Origin: Agrypnia vestita
Lineage: Eukaryota; Arthropoda; Insecta; Trichoptera; Phryganeidae
Length of the DNA: 64,000 bases
NCBI GenBank assembly: GCA_016648135.1
Contig: JADDOH010000524.1
Span: 434,001 to 498,000, forward strand
Direction of reading: 5' to 3'
The notes below the pieces were generated by a model, which was given only the letters and a program-made list of their open reading frames with translations, had not been told where the DNA came from and ran no database searches. Shown piece after piece: positions 46,196 through 56,668 of this stretch. The position numbers and the translations under genes were made by a program. Each line of letters opens with the position of its first letter. Positions within the stretch are counted from its first letter, which is position 1.

Positions 46196-46593
46196 TCTAT
46201 ACCTATAAAACTCAATGTCTGTCTGTCTGTTCTCTATACAAATCCACACCGTTTGTCCGATTCGATTCAAATTTTGCATACTTATGCTTAAGGACCCGGT
46301 GGGTAACATAGGCAACTTTTCCCCCTATTCACGTACCCCTTCCCCTCCCCCTGACATATTTTCGATGCAAATATGTACCGTTTGACCGATCGGACTCAAA
46401 ATTCGGAAACTTATTCTTTAGGACTCGGCAGTTAACATTGGTGACATTTCCTCCATATTCTTTTACCCTTTCCCGTCCCCCTGATATATTTTCTATGCAA
46501 ATCTATACCGTTTGAATCGAACCTTTGTTTACCCTCACAAATTTATTTTAAACTTATTCCTTAACCCGTGCAACGCCGGGTATGAACAGCTAG
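46196..46593 (+). mobile_element. Non-autonomous Helitron, 398 bp, with internal tandem repeats
   Basis: Starts TCTATACCTATAAAAC after host A (46195). Ends with the hairpin ACCCG...CGGGT (46564-46581), ATGAACAG and CTAG (46590-46593) before host T. The interior holds two diverged tandem units of about 130 bp (from about 46250 and 46380), each going from ACCGTTTG(T/A)CCGAT to CCCCCTGA(C/T)ATATTTTC, and the start of a third. Confidence 0.7.
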
Positions 46594-48177
46594 TATAACA
46601 TAAAATATCCTTGGGCATACTGATTTTAACATGTAATGCTTTTTCTTTGTTAAATTTATAATGGTGTTATCTCTTGCTTCTACTTATTCCTTACTTTAGT
46701 TTATTTTACTATTATTATTTGAACTGTACATAGTGTTGCGTTTCTTATTTCATAATATATACGAACTCCCGAGATTTTTCTCCTGTAGAGAGGTAGCACG
46801 TCGCTCTAAAATATAATAATATTCGAGTACCTACATATCTATATTGTAAAAAATACTCAAAAAACACTGTTGTAAAAAAATTAGAAACAAGTGAACAGAC
46901 ATTGAGTTTAAGAGTTTTGAATATTCGTTTTCCCATTTCTTCTGCGGAGTTTGTCGAGGGAGGTTAAATTTGCAAAAATATCGCTACGTAATTTAGAGTA
47001 ATAAAGTAATCTGATTACTAATTTCAGGCAAGTTAACTTATTAATCTCGTACATTTGATTTGTTTTTGACTTTTTTGAATATTCTTATTTTAAGATTTTC
47101 TAAATTTATTAAATCTATATCTATGTCGACCATTGTGATGGCTGCTTTTAATGAAACTTTACAGATTTAAAATAAAATTACTGTTGAAATTTTGAAACAA
47201 AAAATGTCAGATTGTGATTGTCGCTGTTCATCGTGTGGCTTTTTTCTTTTTTCTTTTATTCGTTTTATTTCTGCTTTCATTTTTTCATCGTGTTCATCAG
47301 TCGTGTCCTTGTTGTTCTAGTGTCGTGAAATTTAATAAAAGTGATTCATAAAAGTAATGAAATATTTCATTATTAAGGTATAATATCGTAGAGCGCGGTG
47401 CCGGTTGCTATGGCAATGATGATTACGTGATATTCCTCGTACTTGATTCATTCATGTTTCAAATTGATTTCGACTGAAATAGCGAAGCGAGAACTCCTGT
47501 TGAGAGTTATTGAGAGTAATTTTTACAAAGAAGAATCATAATTATGGAAAAATCGAAAATCGACGATTTTTAAAACCATATCAACTAAAGTATTATGACA
47601 AAATAATTTCGTTTGTTTGACATGACAGGATGTATTACGGACAGCTGTCAATTTATGTTTGTTTAAAATTGCCATGGACAAAGATAAACGGAAGCATGGA
47701 AATAATTATGATAGTGATATTCTACATTTTATGAAAAAATATTTCCATTCATATTTTATGCACAATTAAAATGTTTATCAAGAAAACTGAACTAATTCGA
47801 GCTAGGTAGGCACTACCTACGTTTGCTGTATGAAGACCTGAATATGACAAATGTCATTTTCAAATCTGTAATTAATTTTTCTTTCAAATCATGCCTTAGC
47901 TTTTACTTATTTTAGTTTCATTCAACATCATTTTTTGTACTACTTCAGCTCAAATATGAGTCTCATCAATTCGGCATTCAAACAGCAATTTTTATCTCAT
48001 ACAGAAAAACTGTGTGTTACGGACAAAGTGTTAAATTTCGATAATGTATGTATTATGACTCGTCGGCGCGAACTGGTCACATCGTGAACAAACAAGGTCT
48101 GTCCAATTTTGAGGTTATGTCAGATAGTACCTGATAACAACACTCACGCATTCCACAGCCGGCAATACTATTGCCAA
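46594..48177. other. Intergenic; possible 5' exon-like block at 47200-47390
   Basis: 47200-47380 is pyrimidine-rich and ends AAG/GTATAA, which could be a splice donor of an untranslated exon. No supporting TATA or coding frame is seen. The remainder is AT-rich. Confidence 0.25.
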
Positions 48178-48331
48178 TCCCAATTATAATAATTTCGTTG
48201 TCCGTCCGTCTATCTGTCCCCGTAACTTCTTTTATAAAAACTTTTTTTCTATATAGGTATATTTTTAATAAATAAATACTTATTCTTTAGAAACCTCAAA
48301 AGTACTGTCATCTTTGACGAATTTCAGCTAG
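48178..48331 (+). mobile_element. Miniature Helitron, 154 bp
   Basis: Starts TCCCAATTATAATAATTTCG after host A, then TTGTCCGTCCGTCTATCTG. It ends with hairpin GTCA-TCTT-TGAC (48307-48318) and CTAG (48328-48331) before host T. The 5' portion matches the start of the Helitron at 35715-35980 (minus strand). Confidence 0.6.
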
Positions 48332-48339
48332 TGTAAAAT

Positions 48340-48590
48340 AATGCTAGGAATTGCAATGTTGTCACGCAATAGAATACCACGTCTATCAAATTTTTGGAAG
48401 TTGCATATATTTTAATTTTACGTGGTATTACCATGGGTGAAAATGGTGACCATTACATTGTGTGAAGTGATCACTAAAGTCAGCCGTACGATAGATCTCC
48501 ATACCTAAACCAAAGACTTCCATACCTACTTTCCCATAAAAAAATATAATTTGGTCTCTATGGGACATCTATAATATATCTTGATAAATG
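48340..48590 (+). mobile_element. F1-related repeat copy, diverged
   Basis: Contains GTGAAGTGATCACTAAAG, CAAAGACTTCCATACC and TCTCTATGGGACATCTATAA, matching in order the copies at 18860-19180 and 23650-23970. Confidence 0.5.
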
Positions 48591-49419
48591 ATGTCCCTGG
48601 GATAAAATCCAGCACTGTGTTCTGAAAATTTTTGACAAACTCAAAATATTCTGGTTATTTCAAGTTTTAGGATAAACATTATGGACTTATGCTCCCTGAT
48701 GATTCAATACTTAAAATAGATCTATTTGGGGTACTAAAATTTGACCGTAATCCGTGAAAACGATAGTGATTCCCATTGACGTATTATAGTATAGACACGT
48801 TATTTCCATACTAGCCGATTTTCATATTTAGCAAATATTGCATTGAAAGAGACAACAAATTACGGCATACTTATTTCACAAACGCTCTGCGTGTAGATAG
48901 AAAAATCAGGTAATTTGAAGTCACGGTGACTAAAATAACATGCTCATTCTTACAATAGTGTACGATATTCTGATCCTTTTTCCCCGGGACTTTGTTTTTC
49001 AGCCTAACGTCGCGCCCGATAACAAAGAAAGTTCGTTCGATAACGAATGCAAGAAGGGCAATTACCTTACTTTTGAGTTGCCAAGATTTCACGCTTGTAA
49101 CGTATCTACAGTTTATTATATCATTGGTGATTCCACTCTTACTTTTTTAAGTAAATAAGTGACCATACGTAATCAAGATTTCTAAAAATATTTATTTTGA
49201 ATGTTGTTAAAAAAATTATATATATTTGGGTTGACATTTAAAATGAAATATTTATATTACCTTTTTTTACATTGAATCAATTAATTCATAATTGATTCTA
49301 AACTATGATATGTGTTCTATATGAATATCCATAAGACAGCGATGGTTTTATACTAGTTATGCCGTGTTTAGTACCTACTGGTATTCGTACTTGCTTAATT
49401 GAAAATTTAACTTATCCGA
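48591..49419. other. Intergenic, nothing recognised
   Basis: Short overlapping frames on both strands (48871-49158) have no recognised domain. Confidence 0.3.
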
Positions 49420-49620
49420 TTTATTGGTCCATCCTCCACTCATCTCATTGGAGGTTATTCTATGGCCCGCTCGTGGCGTCCGTTCCAGAAATTTTCTTGC
49501 CGCGTGGAATCAACACAATAGCTGTGCTAAATTGAATGCTAAAATCGAGAACGGGACATGTGGAATTGGAAGAGGCCAATGTCCAGCAGCGGACTTCGTC
49601 GAGCTGATAATAACATCACA
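49420..49620 (+). pseudogene. LINE tail fragment
   Basis: Around 49560-49615 the plus strand reads WNWKRPMSSSGLRRADNN, close to the terminal RGPMSSSGLL.AD-type sequence of many lepidopteran LINE proteins. The phrase recurs at 61385-61410 (AAGAGGCCCATATACAGCAG). The upstream part is not recognisable. Confidence 0.4.
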
Positions 49621-50070
49621 CACAATTTTTATCCAAATTTCGAATATAGGATATATACGAGCATGCAAGTATACTAAGGACGGTAATAATACCTTGAATG
49701 TTCTAATTTTTATTTTTATTTGCATGCGCACATGTAATGCATGCGCACATATTAATAGACATATAAAAAAGGAACAAAACAAATTTAACACTATAGTAAA
49801 TGAATATGCTTCTGCTTAAGTGTTTATTCTATATAAGAACCTTAAGTTTAGTCAACCGCTGATTTTAACTCGTATGTTGGTATGTGAGACAATGCGAGTC
49901 ATTTATGTGAATGCCCTTGCAGAAGGCAAAACCAAAGGCAGGCTTCTCCTGTACACTGGAAAATCTAATAACCCGTGGTGTCTGTTTAGGCCATAATTAT
50001 TGGTAACGTATTTGTCTGAAACACTATATTAATTATCAATAATATATTTCATTTTTATTTTAAATTGTAA
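49621..50070. other. Intergenic, nothing recognised
   Basis: A GCATGCGCACAT short duplication lies at 49722-49750. No gene. Confidence 0.35.
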
Positions 50071-50180
50071 CTAGAAATACGAACACGGAATACGTGTTGC
50101 ATAAATATGCTTCCTTTTTACAAAGTAAAGCTACACTAAGTGCTACGAAAATAGGACGAACTTGCTGGTATCCTGGAATG
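50071..50180 (-). mobile_element. SINE (family S) fragment
   Basis: Contains ACGAACACGGAATACGTG, CTACGAAAATAGGAC and ACTTGCTGGTATCCTGGAAT, matching the body of family S. The tRNA-like head is missing. Confidence 0.55.
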
Positions 50181-50989
50181 GCCTTCTACAGCCTTCTTAT
50201 CCTTATGTTGCCCGTTACTCTTCTGACGTTGTCCTTTCATTAGATCTAGGAACCATCGAAAATTGAATTTAACGAATTCACTCCTCTAAACGAAGTCGAG
50301 GTGGCCATTTTTTATTTTTTATTTAAAAATATAATAAAAACCTGAAAAGGTTTATGGATAACATTTTTTACATGATTCATTATAGGAATATAATAATACT
50401 ATTTTATTTAATAATTTTATTTAATTTATTAATATAATGTAATTGTTTGTACTTCAAAATAAAAAAATGTTTTGGTAGTAGGCATATCACAAACGTTTTT
50501 TGTATTATTTTATTTTATTTTAAAATCATATTGTTCTTATCGAAAAAAGTATATCTATATTACAATTAATTCAAAAACGTAAAATGTAAAAAAAAGTTAA
50601 GTGCGAACTTTACCATTGCCAGTTTCAAAATATAATTAAATCGTTTAAAAAAATATTAATGAATCGAGTTGTACAAATTATTTAATGTGTAGAAATATTT
50701 TGTATAAATACATTTTTTCACATTCAAGTCATTTCAAGAAGAAATAAATCAGTATTTATATTTTCTTACGCCAATTTTATTTATTCTGTCGGCAAGTACA
50801 TTTTTGCGTTTAATTTATAGATTAAGATGGTAAAGAATAGTAAGAAAATTATATGGTTGGAGATGTGCCAAATCAGAACGCATGCAGAGCGACGTGTCTG
50901 TATTATAATTTCTCCAAAAAGATGCATGCGATGCGCAACATTTCCATTGCCAGTATCAAAAAATAACGAAATTATCAAAAAAAAGTAGC
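50181..50989. other. AT-rich intergenic sequence
   Basis: No supported feature. Confidence 0.35.
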
Positions 50990-51110
50990 AGGCAATGGGC
51001 GATAGCCAATCACAGACACTAAGGGCCGCGCAGCAGCCGGTACAGCTGGCCAATGGCTGTGCAACGGTTATATATAGCTCACAACTTTCAACAACTTTTT
51101 AACCTATTTT
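50990..51110 (+). promoter_or_regulatory. Promoter-like sequence with CCAAT and TATA boxes
   Basis: Two CCAAT boxes (51006-51010 and 51050-51054) in GC-rich sequence precede TATATATA (51069-51076). This lies just outside the left end of the Tc1-like element (51142), so it belongs to the host or to an older element and could have driven the transposase. Sequence right of the element (53825-53900) is also GC-rich with CCCGCCCCGCCC, so the insertion appears to have split a GC-rich region. Confidence 0.4.
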
Positions 51111-51342
51111 GTATAAAGAGAACTTAAATTTCATGCAGGTACAGACCCCGTCACTTAAGAATGCCAAAATTAACACATAAACAAAAAAATTGTGTAATAT
51201 GCAGGTCTGTAAATGTGTTAGTAAATATCCCTTCGGTGATTGGTTAATGTCATGTCGTGCGAACCCATAATAAATCTTTTAGTACGTCTTCAACCGTCGA
51301 AGAGGAACGACGTGCGCTTGCTCGAAGAAAAATAGGGTGACC

Positions 51343-53476
51343 ATGTCTGAGGCTACGAAATTAGGAAGAGGAAGACCTTTTTGTGGACAAAGCAAAGAAA
51401 TTATATTAAATGTTTATAAATATGTGCAGAATAAACGTGAAGCAGCATTGATGGAGGTAATTAATATTATATATTACATTAATTTAATTTATTTTAGTCC
51501 TTTATAATAATATTAGCTAAACAAAGAGACTTTAACTAATTTATTTTTATTTCTCTGAGCAACAATGTTGGTCAGAGAAATATATAACATATTTCTTTAT
51601 TTAAATAAAACCTAAAAAGAGTCAAGTTTTAATAGATATAATATGGTTTTTTTTCAGAGTTTTACTTTTATTGAAGAAGATGTGTAGATTAAGATAACAC
51701 AACATACAAACAGTAATATAAACACGACGAACTTCATAATAAACACACTAATGAATCTTACGTGCGTACGTAGATTATATCAACAAAAGAAAAATAATGC
51801 TTCTGTACTATTTCTTTATTATTATATTATCTCGATGAAATTCATGACACTTTAAAATACATTTAAGTCGATAATCACCACAACCGATTTGAGCGAGAAA
51901 CTGCAAGATGTCAACTGACGCGAGTTGTTTGTTTATGGAGCACCATAATTCACTAAAATATATTTCCTACAGCGATATATCGAATTGTATTTTTATGGAA
52001 CTGAGAGATTGTTTAATTTTTTTAATTCCTTCTGTCTATAAATAGAAAACCAATATTTTTTTCGAATCATACCTTTGTGGAACTGATAAAGAACGATTTT
52101 TGAATATAATGGGTAATATAACTCAAAACTTCAATTTTTTGACTTACCGTTGTATGGAACTGAGCCATCGATATAGAAACACAATGCGATATTGGAAAAA
52201 ATCATTTTTTTCAATACCCTTAACACTGATAGTAATTAATGTATAAATATATTTTTTTTTTGCAGAAATTTTCTCTTACTGATGAAGTTTCGGCAGCTAC
52301 TGGCGTTTCTTCAAGAACAGTAAGATCTTTAATAGCAGCATTAAAAAATAATGGCAAAGATGACGCTGTGTCGTCGCCAAAAAAGAAAAGAAACCGGCTG
52401 AGTCAACTCACTCCAGATACTTTTGACGAATGTGTGATAAGAAGGAGTATATATGATTTTCATTTGAAGGAAAAAATATTACCTACAATCACAAGGTTAT
52501 TGCCCGTTCTACAAGATGCCATCGGTTTCAACGGTTCCGAGTCATCACTGAGGAGAATTTTGAAAAATATGGGATTTCAGTGGTGCAAAACAAAGGGCAA
52601 CTTGAGCGTATTACGAGAAAAACCAGACATCGTTTGCAAAAGGATATCCTATTTGAGAGCGATGCGGAAGTATCGTGAAGAAGGCAGGACAATAGTATAC
52701 ACAGATGAAACTTATGTTCATACAACCCATGTGTCATCATTTTCGTGGAATGACAAATCAGGTGAAGGCATGAAAATCCCAATATCAAAAGGATCCCGTT
52801 TTATTATTGTGCATGCCGGCAGTGAAAAAGGTTTTATACCTGATGCCTTACTTATGTATAAATCCCACCAAAAGACTGGTGATTACCACGATGACATGAA
52901 CTTTACTAATTATCAAAAATGGTTGACGGAAAAATTGATCCCCAATCTAGAACCCAGGTCTGTGGTGGTTATTGACAATGCATCATACCACAACAAGTTG
53001 GTAAATCCAGCACCGACATCGAACTCTAAGAAGGCCGATATGATAGAGTGGTTAACTCAAAAGGAAATGATATGCTTAAACCGGAATTATATCGGCTAAT
53101 ATGTTTAAATAAAGACATTTTCAAGGAATTCGCTGTCGACAAGCTGTTCATCGAAAGTGGTCATGCCGTATTACGGCTTCCGCCATATCACCCAGACCTT
53201 AACGCGATAGAAAACATTTGTTCAATCGTAAAGGGACATGTAGGGTCTAGAAATGTCGACATGACATTGAATTCCGTCGAAAAATTAGTTAAAGAAAAGG
53301 TGTCGTCAATCACTAGCATTGAGTGGGGTAATATCTGCAGTCATGTATGCAAAATAGAACGCCAATATTGGGAGCGGGATATTGCATTTGACGATTTCAC
53401 CGATGATGGTAATTTAATTTTTAATGTGTCTGATAACGAAAATGATGACATATCTGATTACGATGCATACTTATAA
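51343..53476 (+). pseudogene. Spliced Tc1/IS630-like transposase with wide D-E spacing, frameshifted
   Basis: Exon 1, 51343-51456, encodes 38 residues (MSEATKLGRGRPF...AALME) and ends at GAG/GTAATT. Exon 2 starts after TTTTTTTGCAG at 52266 with KFSLTDEVSAATGVSSRTVR, the second half of a helix-turn-helix, so the 809 bp intron (phase 0) splits the DNA-binding domain. Catalytic DDE_3-type residues: D185 in VYTDETYVH, D275 in VVVIDNASYHN and E in LPPYHPDLNAIEN (53210-53212), about 78 residues after the second Asp. A frameshift near 53060-53070 separates WLTQK from NDMLKPELYRLI. The reading continues to a stop at 53474-53476 with an acidic C-terminus. D-E spacings near 80 are known from the Sailor (DD82E) type; kinship with it is only suggested. 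Confidence 0.75.
51457..52265 (+). other. Intron of the transposase gene
   Basis: GTAATT donor and a T-run plus GCAG acceptor. The intron contains TGGAACTGA three times (51996-52004, 52078-52086, 52154-52162), spaced about 75-82 bp apart, the remains of a tandem repeat. Reading is blocked in all frames across it, which supports splicing. Confidence 0.65.
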
Positions 53477-53772
53477 TTTTTGATTCGTTTAAATATTTGT
53501 TTTATTTTTTTTCATTTTTCCTAGATAATATATTCAATTTTCAATACATTTTTTCATATAGAGTATTTTGATTTTTATACTATTTTTCTAATAAAACATA
53601 TAAATCGAATTATTTTGTTTAAGTGGTCCTTTACCCTGAATTTAAATTTATGAACATGATTTTAAAATACCTATATAGATATGTGGTAATGTTAAAAATA
53701 AAATAAAATATTTTTGCATTTTTACACCATGGTCACCCCATATGCTTTGGCATTTCTAAATGACGGAGACTT

Positions 53773-54659
53773 TACCACTTAACATATCTATATTGCTTGC
53801 CCAACGTAACTTGGCGTGCGGCAAATATTGAACTAAAACCCGCCCCGCCCTCACCTGGCGGTAACCCCTCGCCCTGTCATTCAGTTCATTCTCGTCTTTG
53901 AGCGCGAGCTGTGTCATCTTGATTACCAATATACACTGAATTATTATGTCCAAAACATCCTAAACAGTCCGGAATGGTGCAAGAACAATTGCCAATGATG
54001 TATTAAAGTTTTGCGAAGCTGAAAAAGCGAATAATGGACCGATATTACCGTCTGACAGTTTGAAAGATAGAACGGCCGCCATTTCTGCATGGTTTCTTTA
54101 GTACTGCCCGACCAAATTTCTGTATTTAATACGACACCGGTCACCGGACATTCTGTACATTATGTATTGTGTAATAAATTTACACTCTGACAACTTCCGT
54201 TACGCGACAGCGACGCCCTCCCTCGCACGCCTAGTTATAGTGGTACGTCTATAATAATTATTATGATGAAGTTACATTTAATTTGTGAAATAGGACATGG
54301 TTCCTTGATTCTTTTTCTAATGGTGCCATCTTCTATCGGAGGTCAGCGATCATTTTGGCAATTAGGACTTTATTTACCTCAGTTGTTTTAGCACCTGTAC
54401 CAGTATCTAAAGTTTTCCGTCTTCCTGAGCTTCTTTTACCACTTCTTTTCCCCTGGATGATGAATTGGTAAGTAAGACTATATTTTGGTCCTCTTATAAT
54501 ATTTCCGAGATACTTTCTTGTCTTGATAGTACAATATATTTTGAAAAAAAATACATTTGCTACCAGGACTCGTAGAATTGCCTGTTGAACCTTATTGATT
54601 CCATCAAATTTAATTTTTAAATGTGGCCTACTTTTACTGAGTATGTTTTCAGTTAGAAG
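53773..54659. other. Intergenic; GC-rich right flank of the transposon
   Basis: 53815-53900 contains GC boxes (CCCGCCCCGCCC). A minus frame of 109 codons (54333-54662) has no recognised domain and partly overlaps repeat A. Confidence 0.3.
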
Positions 54660-54830
54660 CAACCATATTTTTATTCCCTTTCTTTTAATTCGTAGCGTCT
54701 GCTTGCTTGCTTGCTGTCATGTCTGTCGAAAAAACTTTGAGTCGATTTTTAACCCTTTTCCCGTGATCAAATCGACCTGAAACATTGCAGACAGGCTCCT
54801 GGCGACGATAAAAATGATCTAACATTTTTT
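54660..54830 (-). mobile_element. Repeat A fragment
   Basis: ATTCCCTTTCTTTTAATTCG, GCGTCTGCTTGCTTGCTTGC, AACCCTTTTCCCGTGATC and CTCCTGGCGACGATAAAAA match the inner end of repeat A. Confidence 0.6.
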
Positions 54831-54874
54831 TATATTTAAGAACACATTCATATTTGAAAAGGTGTAATTTTTCA

Positions 54875-54960
54875 GAACAAAGTTCGCGCAAGACAAGGAC
54901 GAATGGAGGCGCCTTGTCGGTGCAGTGGGTCCCCGACCTAAATAGGACAAGGGGGAGAAG
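54875..54960 (+). pseudogene. RTE-type LINE C-terminal tail
   Basis: The plus frame reads AQDKDEWRRLVGAVGPRPK, stop, then DKGE. This is the usual end (A.DR.EWR.....) of RTE-type endonuclease-reverse transcriptases. Only the last two dozen codons remain. Confidence 0.5.
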
Positions 54961-54967
54961 ATGAGAT

Positions 54968-55115
54968 GAAATGAGAAATGCGAACACGGAATTCGCCTCG
55001 CATCAATGTTCTTACTTTTTTCAAACTAAGCTAAACACTTGTGCTACAAAAATAGGATTAACTCGCTGCTATCCTGGAATGAGGTTCGAACCATCGACCA
55101 TCACACTAAACCAAC
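54968..55115 (-). mobile_element. tRNA-derived SINE (family S)
   Basis: Contains GAAATGCGAACACGGAATTC, ACAAAAATAGGATTAACTCG and the inverted B box GGTTCGAACCATCGACC. Lies next to an oppositely oriented copy at 55165-55320. Confidence 0.65.
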
Positions 55116-55164
55116 ATACATATTTCATGGATCCATATACAATAAATAAACTTTTTTTACCTTC

Positions 55165-55320
55165 AATTGAGTAGTTTGTTTTCTAGTGGTTATGACTGTC
55201 GCCTAGTGATCCAGTAGTCGATGATTTGAGCCCCATTCCAAGCCTGTTAGTCCTATTTTCACAGAACAAGCGCTTAGCTGAAATAGCTTGAAAATAGTAA
55301 GAAAATTTATTGAAAATTGA
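55165..55320 (+). mobile_element. tRNA-derived SINE (family S)
   Basis: Plus strand: TTTCTAGTGGTTATGACTG (A box), GTCGATGATTTGAGCCC (diverged B box), TTAGTCCTATTTTCACAG, then AAAATAGTAAGAAAATT. Together with 54968-55115 it forms an inverted SINE pair about 50 bp apart. Confidence 0.65.
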
Positions 55321-55628
55321 GTAGCAAGTGAAGCCGTTCTGTAGTAGACCACTTCGCCATTTTGATGATTAATTATGTTTTCAATATTGAAACACAATCT
55401 TTACGGGAGCGTCGACTGTGGTCATGCAGCAAAGTGATTGGCTGAAGAGCACAAAAAATAATATTTTTATTTTTATTTTATTTTATTACATTTATTTATA
55501 CAGTAGATACATAATTTTTTTATAATAAATTGATTCTATGTTATAACATTTTTACAGACATTATACCCCCCATAATATGAGCCAAAGCAGAAAAGCAGAA
55601 AACCATTTAGAAGTAGTAATTTTTTTTA
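55321..55628. other. Intergenic, nothing recognised
   Basis: AT-rich. The sequence just before the LINE tail may be that element's 3' UTR. Confidence 0.3.
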
Positions 55629-55858
55629 TTATACAGAAACCATTTGAGACATGTGGGCAATGTTACAATTCTTAAACTGTTCGTATTTTGGAATGTTCCT
55701 TTCTTGAAATTTGTTTTGCGACAACAATGTATTGTACCATTTAGCTCCCAAGTATGTATAATGATGTTGTGCCATGGTGGTTCTTAAAGACGGTATCTTT
55801 ATTAGTACCTTTGTTCTATGTCTACTACTTATACAGTCTAAGGGGTGAGATTTATTTA
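55629..55858 (-). pseudogene. LINE reverse transcriptase C-terminal end (family L1b)
   Basis: The minus frame, open for about 75 codons to a stop at 55629-55631, includes SSRHRTKVLIKIPSLRTTMA, then YTYLGAKWYNTLL and YEQFKNCNIAHM. This is the R..IP..R...GQ...Y.G.K.YN..P...FK pattern of non-LTR reverse transcriptase ends. It is cut off upstream at about 55860 by the TIR element that starts there. Confidence 0.6.
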
Positions 55859-55860
55859 TA

Positions 55861-56668
55861 AAGCCATGTATTCACTAGGGGACAAATTCTCAAAATCTCT
55901 CAACATCACGCGCGGCATAGAGTCTACGTGACGTTGCAACGTCGCGCACTATTCCGCGACGTCGCGCACAACATAGCGGGGCATTTCTACGTGCCGCGGA
56001 AACGTTGCCATGCGCACAGTACTCGAGTGAGCTCACGGGGACATCGGGCTGCGCGTCAGTATCACGTGGCATGTTTACAAGTGAATGCGCATGCGTTGTA
56101 TCTGTCAACTGACATTAATGTGGGAAAACGAAATTATTGTTCTCCAACTCATCGCCGTACCATTTTGTGGGACACTTCAAACCGTGGGTATAAAAATAAA
56201 ATGATGTGAGGGCCAACAGCGTTCCTTAGTTCCAACGTTCCAGCTTAGTTCCAGCGTTCCAGCGTTCGTCTTGCTTGACTATGGAAGGCCCGATTATTTG
56301 TAATCAATTGTCATGTTGTAGAGTGATCAAAAGATCCGTCAGACATTCGAAGATCGCATAGAATATCCATCCTTCTCACTCTTTGCAGTAAATAATTTCG
56401 CACCTACCAACTTTTTCTCCTCTTACGTTTCGATAAACTCGTTAAAATAAACAGATACGCAGCTGTTAACATAACCTCATCGGGCGGCAAGTGTAAATAG
56501 ATACGCAGCTGTCAACATAACCTCATCGGGCAACAAGTGATACTTGAGTCCTGGTGTGTACACGTCAAATGACCGCGTCACTGCCCCCGAAACATGAACA
56601 TAGATGTTGATGCGACATGCGCGCGGAATGTTTCGCGATTTGTCCCCTAGTGAATACATGGCTTAAAA
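55861..56668. mobile_element. TIR element of 0.8 kb with GC-rich, promoter-like interior
   Basis: The ends are perfect 27 bp inverted repeats: AAGCCATGTATTCACTAGG then GGACAAAT on the left (55861-55887), and its inverse at about 56638-56664. TAA on both sides is a possible target duplication (uncertain). The interior is CpG-rich and has GGTATAAAAATA (56186-56197), a GTTCCAGC tandem run (about 56225-56265), and two near-identical units of about 50 bp containing GATACGCAGCTGT and AACATAACCTCATCGGGC (56452-56540). No transposase. Confidence 0.65.

Larger units (their letters stand above)
51142..53772 (+). mobile_element. Tc1/IS630-like DNA transposon, 2631 bp
   Basis: TA at 51140-51141 and 53773-53774 flanks imperfect inverted ends of about 27 bp. 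The left reads CAGACCCCGTCACTTAAG then AATGCCAAA; the right, read inward, reads AAGTCTCCGTCATTTAGA then AATGCCAAA. About three quarters of the positions match. An 11 bp subterminal inverted repeat, GGGTGACCATG, lies at 51336-51346 and near 53728-53738. It carries one spliced transposase gene. The element is large for the superfamily, partly because of an intron of about 0.8 kb. Confidence 0.8.

Noticed and set aside
53048..53476. Separate gene starting at 53048
   Set aside because: It begins with GTG inside the transposase and completes the catalytic domain; it is the second half of the same frameshifted protein.
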